Below are positions 25,400 to 36,312 of a DNA stretch of 64,000 nucleotides, piece after piece. The translations under genes were made by a program, and so were the position numbers. The stretch is taken from positions 193,615,948 to 193,679,947 of the forward strand of contig NC_134082.1 of NCBI RefSeq assembly GCF_000715075.1, in the 5' to 3' direction. How positions within the stretch are numbered: position 1 is the first letter of the stretch; every line of letters begins with the position of its first letter. Below the pieces are notes generated by a model, which saw only the letters and a program-made list of their open reading frames with translations, made no database searches and was not told where the DNA came from. Source of the DNA: Nicotiana tabacum. Its lineage: Eukaryota > Streptophyta > Magnoliopsida > Solanales > Solanaceae.

Positions 25400-25735
25400 T
25401 GGGACTACAGATGTAGGATTCCGGTAGATCCCCTTGTCTGTTTATTTAGGACTATGGATGTGGGATTCTATTAGATCCCCCTGCACAGTTATATGGAACT
25501 ACAGAATTGCACTGGGTAGAATCCCCCAATACTGGGTATTTACATTTGGGGACTACGGAATGGGATTTTGGTAGATCCCCGGTGCACTATGAGTTGGACT
25601 ACGGGACAACACCCGGGAGATCCACTGGACATTTACATTTGGGGCCTATAGGACGGTATCCTGGTAGATCCCCGATTTGTTGGACATTTACATATGGGGG
25701 CTCCAATACGGTATCCTGGTAGATCCCCGGTTGCT
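25400..25735 (+). repeat. GGACTACGG...GGTAGATCCCC tandem array, G3 5' LTR
   Basis: Seven or so degenerate units of about 45-60 bp contain TTTACATTTGGGG, a GGACTACGG word and CCTGGTAGATCCCC. The array lies 660-1000 bp from the LTR 3' end. The 3' LTR copy is 61226-61570. Confidence 0.8.
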
Positions 25736-26398
25736 ATCTCTATGTTGAGCTGTGTTCCTTCTGTGATTATTTTCCTTCTGTGTAGTTGTTGTTTCCCTTA
25801 CTATCTTGTGTTACTCTTTACTATTGCACTTAATTATACTGTCGTATTCTACACTGTTATACCTTATATTTCATTTAATCTAAGTAGGGCCCTGACTTTC
25901 CTCGTCACTACCCGACCGAAGTTAAGCTTGGCACTTATTGAGTACTGATATGGTGTACTCATGCACTTTTTGCGTATTTTTTTCATGTGCAGATCCAGGT
26001 ACTTTCACTCAGTATTATCATCCTTGAGGCAAGGTGCTTCTTTAGAGACTTTGAGGTATATCTGCCGCGTCCGCAGACCGATGAGTCCCTTTCTATTCTC
26101 TCTCTAAGTATTAGCCCTTCTGTACTTTCTTTTGTTAGACATTCTGGAGTTAGATACTTGTAGACATTCAAAGGCTTGTTTTTTCATGAGATTCTGGATT
26201 TTGGGAAATGTTGTTAGTTTTCGAGAGTTGTATCGTATATGCGGAGCAGAATCTTAAGTACTGTTTCATTTGTTTATTATGGTTTTTCATTATTTCTTCT
26301 GCAAATTATTTATTTTTGCATCTGTTAAGCTTACCTAGTCGTAAATACTAGGTGTTGTCACGATAGTTCACGGAGGGCGAACTAATGTCGTGACAAGT

Positions 26399-26410
26399 TG
26401 GTATCAGAGC
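26399..26410 (+). other. Primer binding site of G3 (initiator-Met tRNA)
   Basis: TGGTATCAGAGC, the canonical 12-mer, lies 3 bp after the LTR end. Confidence 0.93.
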
Positions 26411-26597
26411 TCTAGGTTCATATGAGTCATGAATCACAAGACGGTTTATTAGAGTCTCGCAGATCGGTACGGAGAAGTCTGTAATTATCTATGGGAGGCT
26501 ATGTAACTTTTAGGAAAATTCCACTTTGTTTGATTTCCCTATCGTACGAAATTTTTGACATCACAATCCTAAACCTTTATCTTTTATTCTCTCACAA

Positions 26598-27460
26598 ATG
26601 GTGTGGACACGTGCTACCCGAGATGATCAGGCACCTGCACCCCCTACTAGAGCCGTTAGAGGTCGGGGCTAGGGTAGAGGCCGAGGACGCACATGTGGTG
26701 CAGCGAGAGCACCCGCGCGAGGTGCCACCAGCAGTTCCAGCTGGAGTCCAGGCACCTGATATGCCTACTGCTACTACTACTCTAGCAATTTAGGAGACCT
26801 TAACACAGTTCCTGAGCATGTTTGGTACATTAGTTCAGGCGGGATTAATTCAGGTTGTACCAACTACTTCACAGACCGGGGAAGGAACCCAGACTTCTAC
26901 AACCCCCACTACAGAGCAGCGAGTTCTCATTGGTCAGGTTCCAGGTGTCATGGCGACACAGCCTGTGGTCCCAGTTCAGTGAGTGGTGAGGACCTCTCAC
27001 CGAGTAGAGGATAGGTGGGTCCAGGAGAGAGAGGACAGACGAGGTCAGGATAGAGAGTATAGGGAAACGAGGAGACCTCGTAGACTATAGAGATCCACTG
27101 GTCCTTATTTTTGAGGAAGAGCACGACATGGTAGAGGTTTTGTAGGTCAGCCAGCTTAGTTTGCGTCTTAGGCTTCACACAGTATTTCAGGTGTTTAGGG
27201 GTCTCAAAGTACCCGTTCCGCATAGTTTCCACTGCCACGTCATCTACGAGGTTGTTTTGAGTGTGGCAACATACACCATATGGTGAGGTATTGCCCTAGA
27301 CTTGGGAGGAGTGCACCTCCACATACTTCTCAGCCACAACATGCCCCTCAGAGTTCTCAGGCTATGGTTACAACTTCAGTTACTACCCCACCTGCTCAGC
27401 CAGCTAGAGGTGGAGGTCTGGGAGGTCGAGGTCACCCTAGAGGGGGAGGCCAGGCCAGAT
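26598..27460 (+). pseudogene. gag: G3 gag, internally deleted and broken
   Basis: ATG at 26598 gives MVWTRATRDDQAP and an RGRG stretch like G1 gag. The capsid core that in G1 carries FTWWEAYERRR is absent: the Pro/Thr-rich N-terminal part runs directly into the Arg/Glu-rich segment (RVEDRWVQERE, 27000-27035) and the region before the zinc knuckle. The knuckle CFECGNIHHMVRYC is intact at 27253-27294. Stops and frameshifts occur throughout 26670-27240. From 27280 on, the frame is open into the protease. Confidence 0.82.
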
Positions 27461-28096
27461 ATTATGCCCTTCCTGCCCATATCGAGGTTGTTGCCTCTAA
27501 TTCTGTCATCACAGGTATTGTGTTGGTTTGTCACAAAGATGCACCGGTTCTATTTGATCCAGGCTCCACTTATTCTTATGTGTTTTCTTATTTTGCTTCA
27601 TATTTGTGTGTACCTCGGGATTCTTTGAGTTACCCTATTTATGTTTCTACTCCTGTGGGAGATTCTCTTGTTGTTGGCACCGTTTATCGGTCGTGTTTGG
27701 TTGCTCTGAGTGGTTTTGAGACCAGAGCCAAGTTATTATTGCTTAGCATGGTAGATTTTGATATTATCTTGGGCATGGACTGGTTGTCGCCCCATTATGC
27801 TATTCTTGATTTTCATGCCAAAACTATGATGCCGGCTGTGCCAGGTGTACCACATGTTAAGTAGAGGGGTGCTTTAGATCACACTCCTAGTAGAGTTATT
27901 TCTTTCCTTAAGGCTCAACGTACGGTTGAGAAGGGGTGCGACGCGTATCTAGCTTATGTGGGAGATGTCAGTATTGCTACCCCTTCAGTTGATTTAGTTC
28001 CAGTAGTACGAGATTTTTCTGATGTGTTCCCAGCGGACCTTCAGGGCATGCCACCCGATAGAGAAATTTATTTTGGCATTGATCTGTTGTCGGTCA
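27461..28096 (+). pseudogene. pro: G3 aspartic protease, cut at its 3' end by the Ogre-type insertion
   Basis: The active-site loop DPGSTYSYV has its Asp codon at 27556-27558, and ILGMDWLSP is near 27763-27790. The frame is open from 27280 to a TAG at 27862. The linker (VPVVRDFSDVFPADLQGMPPD) follows, and the sequence ends GTCGGTCA at the insertion. It resumes after 56485 with the words that precede RT. Confidence 0.88.
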
Positions 28097-28767
28097 TGTG
28101 AGCACGTGATTTTTGCTTCACGGAAAACTACTCCAAAAGAAATAAAAAAATAAAACAAATTTCATCTGTGTACAATTTTTTGAGAATTTGCGTGACATTT
28201 TGATAATTGTTTTGTCCGTAAATGCTCGCCTCGTTATAGTAAAAATACAAAAAAACATATGTTGCATGCATTTAGGAATTAGTGGTGCATTTACAAATTA
28301 ATTAACCATAATTTGGTTAACAGAAAATCACAAAAAAACATGCACGTGTATTTCTCGTCGTTGTGTGATTTTAGTTTTAATTATAGGTGTTAAATAACAT
28401 ATGTGTAATTTTTGATTGTATAAATTATTTGGGATTTTTGTTTAATTTTGTTAATTATAAAAAAAGAAGGAAAATGGGTGAAAATGAAGGAAAATCGGGA
28501 TTGGGACACCCTAGGTGGACCCAAATCCAGGCCCAAAGCAACCCATGCCCGGTCCAATTTGGTCAAGCTTCCTGACGCTTCAAACGGCGTCGTTTTGCTC
28601 CTTTTAATCAAAACCGTTGGTTTAAATCAATCCAACGGCCAGGATTCTATCTCCATACCCATTCCAAACCCAACCTACTTACCCGGAACAACCCGGCCCT
28701 TCATTAAAACCAAACGACCCCGTTTCTATACCAAATGACCCCGTCCTGACCCTCACCAATTAATCCA

Positions 28768-28796
28768 AGCCGTTGAGATCATTTGATCTAACGGCT
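28768..28796 (+). promoter_or_regulatory. Inverted repeat just upstream of TATA in LTR A
   Basis: AGCCGTTGAGATCA, TT... TGATCTAACGGCT: the arms pair with one bulged base and end 21 bp before the TATA box. Another CCGTTGG...CCAACGG pair is at 28612-28639. Confidence 0.55.
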
Positions 28797-28817
28797 CAAA
28801 TCAATTGCCCCGTTCCG

Positions 28818-28825
28818 TATATAAG
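28818..28825 (+). promoter_or_regulatory. TATA box of LTR A
   Basis: TATATAAG, conserved in all four LTRs of this family. Confidence 0.8.
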
Positions 28826-29268
28826 CTTCCCATCACACCCCACGCCCCAAACCAAAACCAGACCCCCCATTCACACACTATTCACCTTCGTCCCCAGAGC
28901 CCCCTCTCAAACCCTAGCTGCCTTAGGTTTCCCCCACCATAAACCCGGCCACCCGGACTCCGATGGCTACCAAAACAACACCCCTGATGCATCCAACCAC
29001 CCTGCACACGAATCCACCAACCGTTTACCTCGAATCACCATGCAGCTTCTCGAATCTTCAATCGAAGATTCGAGTAAAAACCAGATCTACACCCACCGAC
29101 CCCAAACTCACACCACAACACATCCTGACCTTCCTCATCCCCTGAGTGACCTTGGTTCCGTTCGAATATAACCATAAAGGATCAAGCCCTAATTCGAGCC
29201 CCAAGAACCCTAGGACTCAAATTTATTGGGTTCTGTCTGAATCAACAAAAGGATCGGGGTTTAATAGA

Positions 29269-29310
29269 CTTTAACCGAGGTGTTCTCAGTTGAGAACAGT
29301 TCGATTTAAG
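29269..29310 (+). other. LTR hairpin, A copy
   Basis: CTTTAACCGAGGTGTTCTC, loop AGTT, GAGAACAGTTCGATTTAAG. The inner GTTCTC/GAGAAC stem is perfect; the outer arms have several mismatches. It starts 451 bp after the TATA box. Confidence 0.7.
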
Positions 29311-31424
29311 TCCATTCGACCCCAAAATGGTCGATCCCAAGTCCGATCCTGGGTCAGTTTTAATTTCAAATCCCTGAGGTAATTTTCCCTTTTCTTTTGT
29401 TCTCCTATAGAATGCTATCTGCCTTCCATGTTTGGTTTGTTTTGTTTCTGATTTTTTCTATCAAATCTGTGAACCCTGAGATAGTGTTTAGTTTGTTTTG
29501 ATGTTTTATTTGATTGCTTGCTATATATTATAGCTTGTATAGTCTTAAGTAAGTGTCGTCAATTAATTTGTTTAAAATCAGAGGATACATGATAGTAGTT
29601 CATTGATGTTCTCCATGTATGTTTACCAGTTCAGCATCTGCTATGCTAACTTGTAATGAACCCGTTGAATATGTTCAGTTTTGTCTTTGAACTAGACTGC
29701 TCGTTCATTCAGTAATCCCCTGTTCTTCATAGTTGGCCATGGAAACCTGATTGTCACTGCTTCATCATTTGCTCCCTGTTGTTTGTTTGATTTAAGGTGA
29801 TCAGGATTGGTTCCTAATTTGATCACCTTATTTCACCTGATTGACACCCATTTGTAATCTGATTTTAAGTTGAACTTAGGTTGAGTATTGGATATAGTTG
29901 TAGAAATCTAGGAGATCAATCAGAAATCAGTGTTAAGCTTATATGGTTGGTAAGTTAAAACAAGTAAGGCTTAGGGTAATACAGTAATATACAGGGGTTA
30001 AGGGGTAATTTTGGGAGTTTAATAGGATTTTAACAGGTTGTAAAGTTAAGGTCTACCTAGGGGTCATTTGTTTAATTGTCAGTGGGGTACAAAACATGAG
30101 AGCATGGGTTTATTTTAATACTATAATCCCTCCCATAACTCTTGATTAAAACAAATAGGGACAATGCATGCTAGCATGGGGGACCAAATAGTTTACATCA
30201 AGAAAGACTTTGGCTAGACACTTAGGAGTGGGGGAAGTAGAGGGTATGGGCAGAATGAATCTGGGAATCTCAAGGCAGGTTTTAGCAGGCCTGCTTTAGG
30301 CTATAAATAAAGTCATTTTTGACAAAGAGGGGGCTGGTCTTCCAACCTTTAGAAGGTCAGTTGATTTTCAGAGATAGGCTGGGTTTGTCACACAAAACGT
30401 TATACATCAGAGTTTAAGGGGAGAAAAATCAGAAGTCACTGTGTTTCTGCACCTGTTTTCTTTCTCTGCTTTGGTCTGGTTTGGTTGGGCATACTTCTGG
30501 GTTTCAGTTAGCTTCCCTGGGTTCTTTACTTGCTAAAAACTATTTCAGTTAAGTGTCTTGGTTCTCTGTTTGGACTGAAAGTCCACTGGTTATTGCTGTT
30601 GGGTTTTCTGAAATTTCTGCAGGGTTGTCACTTAAGTTGTCGCTAAGTTTGGGTCTTTATTGAGCTATCCCTGTTGCTGCTGTTGTTGTATTGTTGCATA
30701 CTACCCTGCTGATCATTCCTCTTTTCTTTTGCTTTCCTATACCAGGTACACGACTGATACACTGTCAATGTAAGCTGAAATTTGAAGCTTGAATACAAAG
30801 AAAATTGGAAGAGTTGAAGTTATTCTGAATTAGCTTAGAAATGTACTGAAAATAGTTTGTCAGCATGATAATTTACTTTCCCTAATAGAACTATGTAGTT
30901 AGCTGTGATGTAACTGAACTTTTATGCATATCATTTAGTTGGAAGACCCTGTGTGTTGCTTATAATTGAAAGTGATTAATGTTGTAGTAGCCATGTTCTA
31001 TTAGTTCCTTATCGTTTTGTCAAGAAGCATGTTTGGTACCCAATAGTTCCTGCTTTAAACAAATGGCTTGTTTTAAGTCGGTGGGAATATGGCTTGATTA
31101 AGGCAAATAGTACGTTTCATTTCAGTTCCCCCCCCCATTTGTTTATAAATGCCAAACATATATCAAACACATTGAATAGGCCCAATTGGAATAAGGGTGG
31201 CCCAGGCCGAGTTTAACTTTATGCACATTGGGCCTGGGCCTGTGATATCTAAACAACTGCTCATATACGTATTCATGTTTCGGATTTTGCAAATCATATT
31301 CGGAACCTAACTATAACTAACTTGTAAGCATGTAAGTAAAGTTGGACCATTCTTCTCCTTTCATTATTCGAGACAAATTCAATAGAAAACATTGCCACTA
31401 TAGGATCGTCCTTTTAAAATAAAC

Positions 31425-32025
31425 GAGATGAGCCTCGCCAAAAAAAAATGTAAATTGCGGGGCCCTCAACAATTGATCATAATAAATACTTAGAATTTGG
31501 GACGGACTGTTTAGTGAATTTCACTGCCTTCCCCAAAGATAATAACGCGTTAGACTCTTTAGACGCGATTTAATTAAATCACATCCTTAAACTCGGGTGC
31601 ACATTTACGTGACCCAAATCCAAATCTCAACGGAGTCGAAATGTGTCTCTAATCACGGGTACAATGATTGTGACGTGGTTCGAGATGCGTGTCCATGACG
31701 TTGCAAATCCTTTTTTAAAAATAAGAATGAGATGAGCCTCGCCGAATAAAAAACACCAAAATTGCGGGGCCCTCAGTAAATATTTGCTTTAAGATTGCTT
31801 AGATTCCGGGACGGGCAGTTTAGCGAATTTCACGGCCCCACCTAAAATAATGATATGCTAGTTGCTTTAGGAGCGTATTTAATAATGTTAACTTCCTAAA
31901 CTCGGGTGCACATTTATGTCACCCAAATCCAAATCTCAACAGAGTTGAAATATGCCTACCACCACGGGTGCATTGATGTGACGTGGTTCGAGATGAGTTT
32001 CCACGATGTTGCAATTCTTGATAAA
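31425..32025 (+). repeat. About 300 bp tandem duplication in LTR A
   Basis: Two units each begin GAGATGAGCCTCGCC and contain AATTGCGGGGCCCTCA, CTCGGGTGCACATTTA and GTGACGTGGTTCGAGATG. They start at about 31426 and 31728. Confidence 0.85.
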
Positions 32026-32280
32026 AAAAATAATAATGACAAAGCGATTAAAAGTTAAAATTCTCACATAGGTTCAATATGTATTAAATCAGATAATCAA
32101 GCCGAATATGACAATTGAGCGACCGTGCTAGAACCACGGAACTCGGGAATGCCTAACACCTTCTCTCGGGTTAACATAATTCCTTGTCCGGATTTTTGGT
32201 TCGCAGACTGTAATACAGAGTCATTCTTTTCCTCGATTCGGGATTAAATTGGTGACATGGGACACCCTAAATCTTCCAAG

Positions 32281-32291
32281 TGGCGACTCTG
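32281..32291 (+). other. PBS-like word inside LTR A
   Basis: TGGCGACTCTG is identical to the first 11 bases of the true PBS 103 bp downstream. Confidence 0.8.
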
Positions 32292-32383
32292 AAATAAATA
32301 AACAAATCCCGTTTTGATTGTCCTTTAATTGGAAAAACTCCTTTACCTCCTCGCGGGGGCGGAAAAAGGAGGTGTGACAGCTC

Positions 32384-32401
32384 TGGCGACTCTGCTGGGG
32401 A
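32384..32401 (+). other. Primer binding site of Ogre-type element (tRNA-Arg type)
   Basis: TGGCGACTCTGCTGGGGA begins 5 bp after the LTR end. Its complement, TCCCCAGCAGAGTCGCCA, fits the 3' end of a plant tRNA-Arg, which Ogre-type elements are known to use. The tRNA identity is from memory. Confidence 0.8.
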
Positions 32402-33012
32402 CCATTTAACCCAGAACCACTGGTTCAGGGTTAGAAATTTGAGCTTAGAATAATTTTTCTATTTGGCTTTGTTTATTATCTGATATTTTTATGAGATATG
32501 TGCTTCATGTGCAAAATGATGTGTGTTACCGCTTTGATATTATTTGACTGTATATATAAACTGTACTGAAACCCTTCTCTTCTTACCTTCGGGGATGCGG
32601 CTCACTGGTTTGAGACTCCCTATAGTGTCATGCCTAAGTAGAAAGAGGCTCGGATACGTTACAAAGCCGGACGATCCCGCGGGTCCCCGGTACGTAGCCC
32701 CCTCCTCAACTCGAGTTGTCCGCTCGGGTAAGCCAGGTCTAGAACGAAGATCAGTTTGAAACTTAGTAAAACATGACTTCATGCCGGATCCCTAGTAGGA
32801 AACGCTTATTTGCATCACGTTGCATTTGACTTAGGGGGCTCAACATAGGGGTTGGGACCGTCTAGGAAAAGCAACCTAGAACAAAAAGACCATCCTGCTG
32901 CATCTTATCTGTTGGCGCATTTAATTTGCTTCGAATTCGCATGTTGACCGGCGGGTGAAAACGAGAATGTTGAAAAATTGAGAGCTGCTCATTTAAGAAA
33001 AACCAATGCCCA
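32402..33012 (+). other. 5' untranslated leader of the Ogre-type element
   Basis: No coding signal is visible. The two antiparallel ORFs over 32540-32782 look like chance. The leader continues after the LINE, at 34578-34888. Confidence 0.6.
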
Positions 33013-33032
33013 AATAATGTGAGAACGCTGCC

Positions 33033-34557
33033 AACAACAACAACAACCTAGTGTAATCCCATAAGTGGGGTCTGGGGAGGGTAATATGTACGCAGACCTT
33101 ACCTCTACCCCGAGGGGTAGAGAGGCTGTTTCTAGGAGACCCTCGGCTCAAAGAGGCAACAAGAGACACTATATTAGTACTATCAATAGATTCATAATAA
33201 AACAACATAAAATACCATAAAATCCATAACATAACATAAATACCATAAAAACAAAGTAACAACAATATACGAGATATAGGAAATACGAGAATATGTAAGG
33301 TATTAATACACAGAAGATAAAGCCCATCATCAGTAGTTGATCAATAGCATCCTAAGACTAATTCCTAACCGGCTAGTCTCACTCTAGTGCGCTGTAAAAA
33401 AGACATCACAATTTCCCCTAACCTACAACCTTAATGCTCGATCTCCACAATTCCCTGTTTAGGGTCATGTCCTCAGTAACCCTAAGTCATGCCATATCCT
33501 ACCTGATCACCTCTCCCCAATACTTCTTAGGTCTCCCTCTACCTCTCCTCATACCCACCACCACCAGTCGTTCACACCTTCTCACCGGTGCATCAGTGTT
33601 CCTCCTCTGAATGTGCCCGAACCATCTGAGTCTTGCTTCCCACATCTTTTCCTCCATGGGGGCCACACCCACCTTCTCTCGAATATCTTCATTTCTAATC
33701 TTATCCTTCCTTGTATGCCCGCACATCCACCTCAACATCCTCATCTCTGCAACTTTCATCCCCTGGATGTGTGAGATCTTCACCGGCCAACACTCGGTCC
33801 CATACAACATAGCAGGCTTAACCACTGCCCTATAAAATTTACCTTTCAGTAACAGTGGCACTTTCTTGTCACACAGGACTCCCGTCGCTAACCTCCATTT
33901 CATCCACCCCACCCCTATACGGTGTGTGACATCCTCGTCGATCTCCCCGGACCCCTGAATAAACGACCCCAGGTACTTGAAACTACCCCTCTTAGGGATG
34001 ACTTGAGAATCAAGCCTCACTTCCACTCCCGCTTCCGTCGGCTCTGCCCCAAATTTGCACTCAAGGTATTCCGTCTTCGTCCTGCTCAACCTGAAACCTT
34101 TGTACTCAAGGGTATGTCTCCAAACCTCTAACCTCTCGCTGACGCCGCGTCGTGTCTCGTCGATTAGGACTATGTCATCAGCAAATAGCATGCACCATGG
34201 CACCTCCCCCTGAATATGATGCGTTATAGCATCCATCACTAGGGCAAATAGGAAAGGGCTGCACGCAGACCCTTGGTGCAACCCCGTAATAACCGAAAAA
34301 TAATCTGAATCACCTCCTGCTGTCCTAACCCGAGTCTTAGCTCCATCATACATGTCCTTAATAGCCCTAATGTAGGCAATCGGGACCTCTTTAGCCTCTA
34401 AGCATCTCCATAAGACCTCCCTAGGAACCCTGTCGTACGTTTTCTCTAGATCGATAAACACCATGTGGAGATCCTTCTTCTTATCCCTGTATTGTTCCAC
34501 CATCCTCCTAATAAGGTGGATAGCTTCTGTGGTAGATCGCCCCGGCATGATCCTCCT
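33033..34557 (-). mobile_element. 5'-truncated RTE-clade LINE
   Basis: This is a non-LTR retrotransposon in reverse orientation. Its 3' end is a (GTT)n tail, seen as AACAACAACAACAAC at 33033-33047; such a tail is typical of plant RTE elements. A 20 bp target duplication flanks it: AATAATGTGAGAACGCTGCC at 33013-33032 and AATAATGTAAGAACGCTGCC at 34558-34577, one mismatch. The 5' half (endonuclease and first RT motifs) is missing. Confidence 0.93.
33499..34548 (-). pseudogene. LINE reverse transcriptase, C-terminal part
   Basis: This is the C-terminal part of the LINE ORF2 protein that nicks target DNA and reverse-transcribes the RNA. The 349 codons start within RT motifs ([20 protein letters not shown]), then [35 protein letters not shown] and the catalytic [10 protein letters not shown]. 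The thumb and C-terminal region end in [16 protein letters not shown]. No internal stop or frameshift occurs. The ORF ends at a TAG where the family normally reads on, so the last few dozen residues are lost. The first Met is a chance internal Met next to the truncation point. The endonuclease is absent. Confidence 0.92.
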
Positions 34558-34636
34558 AATAATGTAAGAACGCTGCCAGATTTTGATTTTTGAAGAAAGA
34601 AAATTGGATTCGTGATTTAATTAATTTTTCTTACCT

Positions 34637-34683
34637 GAACTACGTCGGTTTGATTCTCACCGGATGTGAGATACGTAGGTAAC
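34637..34683 (+). other. Boundary dyad motif, copy 1 (before ORF1)
   Basis: GAACTACGTCGGTTTGATTC, then CTCAC..GTGAG and ATACGTAGG. CTACGT pairs with ACGTAG and CTCAC with GTGAG. Copies 2-4 are at 35947, 48983 and 51995. Confidence 0.7.
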
Positions 34684-34888
34684 CCTTATCGGGTCCAACT
34701 TCCTATTTTTTGCAAATAATAATACTAAATAAAATAATGACAAAATATCGCTTCTTTCATAAAAGAGTCGGGTGATGCCATTTTTTGCGGAAATAGCCGA
34801 ATGTTCCCGAAAGGGATGCCGGAAGGCTGTCTTTGCACAAACGGCCGCCTTTGGCCATTTTTCTTACCTTTTGGCCGGTTAAATCCCC

Positions 34889-35742
34889 ACAGCCAGACCA
34901 ACTAAGAGAGCTCACGTCCAAGACTTTGCAGAATCATCGCAAGCACAATAGGGTTGGTTAGCCAAAGAGAAAGAATATCGGGTCGAAATTGGCAAACTAA
35001 AACAGCAAATTGAGGGGCTTAAATATCAAAACAGCTTGCAAATTGATGCTGATACAGGGGAGAAAAGCAAGTTGACTCAAGAAAACAAGGCCTTGAGAGC
35101 CCGAATCCGCCAAGGCAGAAAGAATGCCGGTGACCGATAGAAAAATCGATCTAATGAGAGGTTGATAGCAGAGCTGAGGAGTCAGGTCAGCAAAAGCCGA
35201 GATGACTTAGAGAGATCTGAAGCTTGCATAGCAAGAATGAGGGTCAGATGGGCAAAAGGTACAATGGCCCGGAGGAAGCATCTGCAACAAGTCATAAGGG
35301 ACTCTGAAATGAGCATCGGGCTATTAAGGAAAACGAACTCCACTCTTCAGGAGCGGATCTTCAAACAAGCCCGAGATGCCCAAGCTGACAGAAGGCGCTG
35401 TTATGATGTGATGACTGGAATGGAAAAACAAATGGAAAGGTTCCAGTATCGACTCACCGACAATGCTCAAGCACTGGGATTGAAAACCCGGCGAATAGAG
35501 CACTTGTTCAAGGAAAGGGACAACATCCGAGACAGGATTGACGAGATTGGGCATTACATTTACAGGAGATGCTTGGCATGTGAGTAGATGCCTCTTGATA
35601 CCCTACTCGCCTCTGTCATGGGCTATGTTTACCGGATCATGAATGAGTTGAAAAGCTTACAAAGAGGTCTCACACCAAAACCCGCAGAAAGGCCGAACGA
35701 TGCATCGCGAGTTCCTAAGTTGAAATCCTTAATGTATCCCTA
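34889..35742 (+). pseudogene. Ogre ORF1 remnant, coiled-coil protein of unknown function
   Basis: One reading frame runs from about 34889 to a TAG at 35740, broken by TAG at 34949, 35138 and 35585. The longest open part is 141 codons (35162-35587). The protein is rich in Glu, Lys, Arg, Gln and Leu in heptad-like order (KEKEYRVEIGKLKQQIEGLK; LKTRRIEHLFKERDNIRDRI), so a long coiled coil is likely. The C-terminal tail VMGYVYRIMNELKSLQRGL continues after the last stop. An extra ORF upstream of gag is a diagnostic trait of Ogre elements; its role is unknown. The true start is not evident because the LINE and decay obscure the upstream sequence. Confidence 0.75.
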
Positions 35743-36312
35743 GTTTGAGTCTTGTTTGTTGACTTCATGGGTTCGTTATCTTCCCATATGTTTGTTTGTT
35801 TTTGTTTGTTTCTTTTATCAAGTCGGGTTAAGAATTTGGAATCTGTACTATTGTTGTTCTTTGTTTAAAACAAGTAGTTTGTAATAGAAAATTTTGGTGA
35901 TGAATTGAATGATTCCAAAAGAATTTTGCGTCTTTACTTTATGGCAGAACTACGCGCGGTCTGATTCACGCGGGGACGTGATACGTAGGCAATTCACGTA
36001 AGATTCGACCGCCATTAAAAAGAAAAAAAAAGAGAAAAGAAAAGAATAATGGAGAGAAAAATGGGGGTTTCCTAAAACACTCTAAAGGCACAAACAAAGC
36101 AAGTCGGGATGACGCATGCGTTGGAAGCAAAAACATGTTAGAAATGGTTAACTGCTTAGGAGCATTGCATCCACAATGTGCTGTTATCAAATATGTTAAA
36201 ACTCTAACGCTAACAAGTTTGTTGTTTTCCCAAATACCAGACAGTTAGTTGTTAAAGCGTTCTGGCAACACACCCTTATCAAACCAGATCCAAAGGGTCG
36301 GTACCAACAAGC
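35743..36312 (+). other. ORF1-gag spacer
   Basis: Non-coding. It holds boundary motif copy 2, an A/G-rich tract (36015-36060), and the GGGTCGGTACCAACAAGC stretch just before the gag ATG. The last GGTACCAACAAGC is shared with the leader after LTR B. Confidence 0.6.
35947..35992 (+). other. Boundary dyad motif, copy 2 (between ORF1 and gag)
   Basis: GAACTACGCGCGGTCTGATTC and GTGATACGTAGGCAA, with CTACG/CGTAG dyad ends. Confidence 0.75.

Larger units (their letters stand above)
23499..26395 (+). repeat. G3 5' LTR (2897 bp)
   Basis: It starts TGTAACGACCCGG and ends TGTCGTGACA. It aligns to 59339-62169, with moderate visible divergence. It carries the GCGATCGCG cluster (24190-24545) and a GGTAGATCCCC array (25400-25735). 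Confidence 0.94.
28097..32379 (+). repeat. LTR A, 5' LTR of Ogre-type element (4283 bp)
   Basis: It starts TGTGAGCACGTGATTTTTGC and ends GGAGGTGTGACA. It contains a TATA box (28818), a hairpin (29269-29310), GC-rich U3 boxes such as AAACGGCGTCGTTTT (28576), a 300 bp tandem duplication (31425-32025) and a PBS-like word (32281). It is closely similar to LTR C. Confidence 0.95.

Noticed and set aside
28773..29171. 132-codon ORF downstream of the LTR A TATA box
   Set aside because: The equivalent region of LTR C (52860-53260) is interrupted by C-tract and other changes, so coding selection is not supported.
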